Positions 6,788 to 10,046 of a stretch of 10,046 nucleotides of DNA are shown here, piece by piece. Each line of letters begins with the position of its first letter. Position 1 is the first letter of the stretch. Position numbers and translations under genes: made by a program. Origin of the DNA: JAIPAH01 sp964345255 (GTDB lineage: Bacteria > Bacteroidota > Bacteroidia > Bacteroidales > JAIPAH01); the NCBI GenBank assembly GCA_964345255.1, contig CAYFQK010000114.1, positions 1-10,046 on the forward strand, in the 5' to 3' direction. The notes beneath the pieces were generated by a model. That model searched no databases. It saw nothing but the letters and a program-made list of their open reading frames with translations, and was not told the origin of the DNA.

Positions 6788-8182
6788 ATGCGAAACTACA
6801 TAAAGTTGGGATGTCTCATCTCGTTATTCTTATTGGCTCATGCGCTCATGGCCCAGAAAAACAGGCAATTCCCAAATCATGTCCTTCGTATAGAGGTAGA
6901 AGATTATGAAGATACCACTTTACTTTTGAACCAGATTTACGGAGACGAAGTCCTGACACTTGATACCATCCATCAAAATAGGACTGATACATTTATTTAT
7001 AATATCCCTTACGGAACGCCTAAAGGAGTATACCGGATTATTATAGATAAAGAGGCGAATCATTCGATCGATATTGTTTACAATAGAGAGGATATTGCTG
7101 TCAAAACCCATTCCGCCAACCCCAGGGAGGAGCTGCAAATCCTCAAATCACTTGAAACCAGACTCTATCACCGCTACCAGCGGGCTGAAGGATATATTCG
7201 CTACAAAGAGAATGTAATTGATCAGATGCTGCAAAAGTTTCCGGCAGCAGATCCTTTTTACAAAGAAATTGAGAAAAAATACATTCACTTGCAGAGAGAA
7301 CGGTACGATTCATCTGAAATTATCGTAAATGCTCACCCTGAAACTTTTATGGCGGATATTATCAAAATGAATATGATCCCTGTTAAAAATGTCAGTCGCC
7401 GCGCAGAATGGCAGGTCTATCAGAAGCGCCATTTTTTTGATCATACCGAGTTCTCGGATGCTTCTCTTTTAAGAAGCCAGGCCATTCCAAACAAAATACT
7501 CGATTTCCTCAGCTTATACAGAAATTCGGGCTTTACCAAAGCGCAGCAGCAAAAAGAATTCAGTAAAGCTGTTGACACGCTGATTAAATATACCCAGGTT
7601 AATCCGGAGGTTTTCGACTTTACCATTAACTTCCTGATAGACGGTTTTAAACGCTATGAATTCAACCAATTAGTCGCTCATATTGCCAATCAAACCGAGG
7701 CCGCATTAAAATGTATCAACCGTGAACGAAGGGATGCACTGAAAGAAAAAATCAAAAAAGCACGTCTTGCCGCTCCGGGAACCAAGGCCCCGGGGGTGAA
7801 TCTTCCGGGATTGCAAGGAGATACGGTCAGTCTGAGCAGCCTGGACAAACCCCAAATCCTGGTGGTTTTTTGGGCCAGCTGGTGCCCTCATTGCATGAAA
7901 ATGCTGCCGGAATTGCAAAAGTTATACAGCAGGTATAGCGATAACCTTGAAATATACGCTATCTCACTGGATACTGATAAACAGGAATGGCAAAATGTAG
8001 CTAAGAATTATTCCTGGATCCATGTTAGCGACTTAAAAGGATGGGATAGTGTTCCGGTTGAAAAATACCAGGTATTTGGAACGCCTTCTTTCTTTCTCCT
8101 CGGAGATAACAGAGAAATAAAAGTGAGAAGTGGTTCTATAAGCGCAATAAAAAATTATCTCAACAAAAAGCCGCAAGATTAA
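6788..8182 (+). CDS. periplasmic TlpA-like thiol-disulfide oxidoreductase with long N-terminal domain
   Basis: A 464-residue secreted protein. The signal peptide is about 1-22, with a likely signal-peptidase site after HALMA. Residues about 25-330 are a Bacteroidota-type head: a beta-rich section (about 30-108, similar in character to the DUF4369-like heads of related proteins), then a charged helical section (about 111-325) that I cannot assign to a named family. The C-terminus (about 331-460) is a thioredoxin fold of the TlpA/ResA type: APGTKAPGVNLPGLQGDTVSLSS-like entry, active site WASWCPHC with Cys366 and Cys369, and cis-proline GTP at 431-433. Such proteins reduce or reshuffle disulfides in the periplasm or serve cytochrome c maturation. 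The ATG at 6788 directly precedes the signal peptide. It lies 65 bp after the Cys-containing lipoprotein gene on the same strand, which may supply its substrate (inference). Confidence 0.92.
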   Translation: MRNYIKLGCLISLFLLAHALMAQKNRQFPNHVLRIEVEDYEDTTLLLNQIYGDEVLTLDTIHQNRTDTFIYNIPYGTPKGVYRIIIDKEANHSIDIVYNREDIAVKTHSANPREELQILKSLETRLYHRYQRAEGYIRYKENVIDQMLQKFPAADPFYKEIEKKYIHLQRERYDSSEIIVNAHPETFMADIIKMNMIPVKNVSRRAEWQVYQKRHFFDHTEFSDASLLRSQAIPNKILDFLSLYRNSGFTKAQQQKEFSKAVDTLIKYTQVNPEVFDFTINFLIDGFKRYEFNQLVAHIANQTEAALKCINRERRDALKEKIKKARLAAPGTKAPGVNLPGLQGDTVSLSSLDKPQILVVFWASWCPHCMKMLPELQKLYSRYSDNLEIYAISLDTDKQEWQNVAKNYSWIHVSDLKGWDSVPVEKYQVFGTPSFFLLGDNREIKVRSGSISAIKNYLNKKPQD

Positions 8183-8199
8183 AAATAACCTGCGGCTTT
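8167..8199. terminator. convergent (possibly bidirectional) terminator overlapping the 3' end of the TlpA-like gene
   Basis: AAAGCCGCA (8167-8175) pairs perfectly with TGCGGCTTT (8191-8199). The 15-base loop contains the TAA stop codon (8180-8182), so the ascending arm is coding sequence for the last lysine-proline-glutamine residues. On the plus strand the stem is followed by CTTCC after TTT; on the minus strand it runs into TTTTT, so it suits termination of the convergent iron-sulfur protein gene (stop at 8223) as well. Confidence 0.75.
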
Positions 8200-8222
8200 C
8201 TTCCGGTTTAATGCGGTAATGT

Positions 8223-10046
8223 TTATTGGTGAAGTTTCTCCTGGAATTCCTCCTCTATCCTTTTCTGAATAGCATCACATCCATGTTCAAACATCCGGTT
8301 TTCATTATCCTTGTTTGTAAGAATCATTTTTCTGCTGCCTGCATTATTCCCCTGGAATAATGAGAAAGCTTCATCCAGCGCTTCTTTTTCATTGTTTACT
8401 CCATTAATGCCCATTTTATCAAGTAACCCGATGGCTTGTTGTGCATTACTTTTCTCTATTGCCGGGGCTTTCTGCTTGCTAAACGTATGAATGTGCTGCT
8501 GTGTATTTGTAAAACTTCCGTCTGTTTCCAGATGAACTGAAGCGGGCAGTACAAGGTGGGCCTTTTGAGCAGTATCCGTTAAAAAATAATCCTGTACTGC
8601 GATGAAATCGGCCTCCTCAAAATATTGTTCCACCTTTTTCCTATCGATGGCGCAACCCAAGGGGTCTTCACCAAAAATAAAGAGATTTTTTAGCTCACCT
8701 GATTCAAGTTTTTCCTTAATATCGGAACTGTTTGATGGTAAACTATCAACTTCCCAGGTTTCCTTCATCCTCGAAACCATTTGGTTGTCATGAACTGAAA
8801 CCAGACCTACCCCTGTATCGCTATTAATACCCATATCAAACAGCCCCTGGGAATTATTCTTCTCTTTAAGCGCTATCAGTCCGCTTGCTGTTTTACCCAG
8901 CTTCCCTGTTATCATGCTGAGATTCCTTAGTTCAATCGCTGTGTTTGCCGATAATTGCTTCTCAGAAAAAATAAGGACTGTATTCTGACTGTCATTGAAT
9001 GATTTGGCAAATTCGGCAAAATGGTCCATACAGCAGGGCTTAGCTTTGATGTACAAATCATCAAATTGCTTGCTCAGCAACTCTTGCTTATATTCTTCGA
9101 AATCTTCCACATCTTTCAGAAACATCCCGTTCTCCAAACCACTGTTCAGGAGGTAATGGTTGAGCGATTTCACATAATGATAAAGCGATTTCACCTCATA
9201 CACTTTATCAGCTTTCTTAAGCATTGGGCCGCTGTTTCGGTTGGTAATGTATTCAACCGTCGCTCCCTTTTTGCGGGCTTCATTAACCATGTACCCTGTC
9301 ACCGGGTGATCTTCGGATAAATCCGTCCCAAATACAACGATTTTCTTTGCCTGGTTTAATTGATCGAAAGGCACATTTTGTTTTGCCATACCGGCATATC
9401 CGTCTCCCCTTCCCAGATAGTGGAAACTGGCAATATTATTGGTCTTAAGGCCCGCTCTGGCAAATTTCTGAAGGAGATACATCTCTTCATTCGTAAGCCG
9501 GGCTCCTGCAAAAACTGCATTCTCCGAATTTATTACTGCTTCGCTCTTCTCTTTTATCAAATCAAAAGCTTCAGCAAACGAAATGGGCTTCCACCCTTGC
9601 TCTGTTTTGAGCAATGGTGTTTTTATCCGCTCACTGCTGTTGAGGTACTTGTAGCCAAACTTGGCCTGCGGACTTATATACATTTGAGTATTCACTTCGC
9701 CTTCGGTGCTTTCTGCTCCATAGAAAAAGCCATTCTTATGTCGCAAAGCAATATCAAATCCTTCCGAGCCATACGGATCAGGTGTTTTTATGCGCTCGGT
9801 TTTGACCGGACCGGGTTTAAAGGGATAATTCTCCGTTATTGCTCCGGTAGGGCAGGCTTCGATACACATCCCGCAATTTTCGCAGGTTGTATCTTGCAAG
9901 GCATCTCCCATGGTTGGGGCAACATATGTCTTGAAGCCGCGGTTGACAAAACCCAAAGCATTGGCTCCCACTACTTCATTACACATCCTGATGCACCGGG
10001 CGCAGAGGATGCACCGGTTGCGGTCGATGAAGACCTCCGGGTGGCT
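8223..10046 (-). CDS. NuoG/formate-dehydrogenase-alpha-like iron-sulfur protein, 5'-partial
   Basis: The frame stays open to the right edge. The codons before the Met at 9986 read HPEVFIDRNRCILCARCIR, so that Met is internal; 607 C-terminal residues are visible. Numbered from the edge, two ferredoxin-type 4Fe-4S sites are present (C12/C15/C18/C22 and C55/C58/C61/C65, the latter ending CPTGAI), typical of NuoG, HoxU and NAD-linked hydrogenase or formate dehydrogenase subunits. A molybdopterin-oxidoreductase fold follows: FGYKYLNSSERIKTPLL, TNEEMYLLQKFARA, VVFGTDLSEDHPVTG, FLTDTAQKAHLVLPASVHLETDGSFTNT. The four Cys expected for the FDH cofactor-proximal cluster (about 90-128) are absent, the catalytic Cys/Sec position appears to be Gly212, and the C-terminal dinucleotide-binding domain is missing. 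It is therefore probably an electron-transfer subunit of a cytoplasmic NAD(P)H- or hydrogenase-linked complex. The 2Fe-2S N-terminus presumably lies beyond the window. Confidence 0.88.
   Translation of the reverse strand, partial: SHPEVFIDRNRCILCARCIRMCNEVVGANALGFVNRGFKTYVAPTMGDALQDTTCENCGMCIEACPTGAITENYPFKPGPVKTERIKTPDPYGSEGFDIALRHKNGFFYGAESTEGEVNTQMYISPQAKFGYKYLNSSERIKTPLLKTEQGWKPISFAEAFDLIKEKSEAVINSENAVFAGARLTNEEMYLLQKFARAGLKTNNIASFHYLGRGDGYAGMAKQNVPFDQLNQAKKIVVFGTDLSEDHPVTGYMVNEARKKGATVEYITNRNSGPMLKKADKVYEVKSLYHYVKSLNHYLLNSGLENGMFLKDVEDFEEYKQELLSKQFDDLYIKAKPCCMDHFAEFAKSFNDSQNTVLIFSEKQLSANTAIELRNLSMITGKLGKTASGLIALKEKNNSQGLFDMGINSDTGVGLVSVHDNQMVSRMKETWEVDSLPSNSSDIKEKLESGELKNLFIFGEDPLGCAIDRKKVEQYFEEADFIAVQDYFLTDTAQKAHLVLPASVHLETDGSFTNTQQHIHTFSKQKAPAIEKSNAQQAIGLLDKMGINGVNNEKEALDEAFSLFQGNNAGSRKMILTNKDNENRMFEHGCDAIQKRIEEEFQEKLHQ

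Noticed and set aside
8223..9986. Treating the Met at 9986 as the true start of the iron-sulfur protein
   Set aside because: The frame continues to the window edge and the upstream codons encode three of the four Cys of a conserved 4Fe-4S motif, so the gene is 5'-truncated by the window.

Overview
The window looks like a chromosomal segment of a Bacteroidota bacterium, possibly a facultative or strict anaerobe of the Marinilabiliales/Bacteroidales kind. Four things suggest this: moderate, AT-leaning composition; a textbook Bacteroidota promoter (TTTG, 19 bp, TACATTTG) with almost no Shine-Dalgarno signal at most starts; a lipoprotein ending in a Fibrobacter-succinogenes-type paralogous (FISUMP) domain; and a long-headed TlpA-type periplasmic thioredoxin. 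The genus is inference. No RNA genes, CRISPR arrays, insertion sequences or prophage genes were seen.

Layout. Positions 77-1146 (minus) hold a two-gene unit: a small 84-residue protein of unknown function followed, 2 bp later, by an e(P4)-family lipoprotein acid phosphatase/5'-nucleotidase. Positions 1249-4794 (minus) hold a complete single-chain pyruvate:ferredoxin oxidoreductase (nifJ/por) with its own strong intrinsic terminator at 1198-1226. A 380-bp intergenic region follows. Then two plus-strand genes: a secreted PKD/Fn3/FISUMP lipoprotein (5175-6722) and a periplasmic thiol-disulfide oxidoreductase (6788-8182). They are separated by a perfect 16-bp hairpin and closed by a hairpin that overlaps the last codons of the second gene. 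From 8223 to the right edge (minus) runs the C-terminal 607 residues of a NuoG/formate-dehydrogenase-alpha-like iron-sulfur protein whose N-terminus lies outside the window.

How the genes may work together. nifJ makes acetyl-CoA, CO2 and reduced ferredoxin from pyruvate. The right-hand protein has the two ferredoxin-type 4Fe-4S sites of soluble hydrogenase/NADH-dehydrogenase modules, so both belong to anaerobic electron metabolism, although they are not in one operon. The right-hand protein keeps the molybdopterin-oxidoreductase fold but appears to have lost the cofactor-proximal cluster cysteines and the catalytic Cys/Sec, so it is probably an electron-transfer subunit and not a dehydrogenase. 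The two middle genes form a plausible envelope pair: a surface lipoprotein with eight cysteines besides its lipidated one, and a CPHC thioredoxin-like protein.

Most of the window is conventional. The most notable points are the apparently cofactor-less FDH-like subunit, the lipoprotein/thioredoxin pair with its intercistronic hairpin, and the unidentified small protein coupled to the phosphatase.
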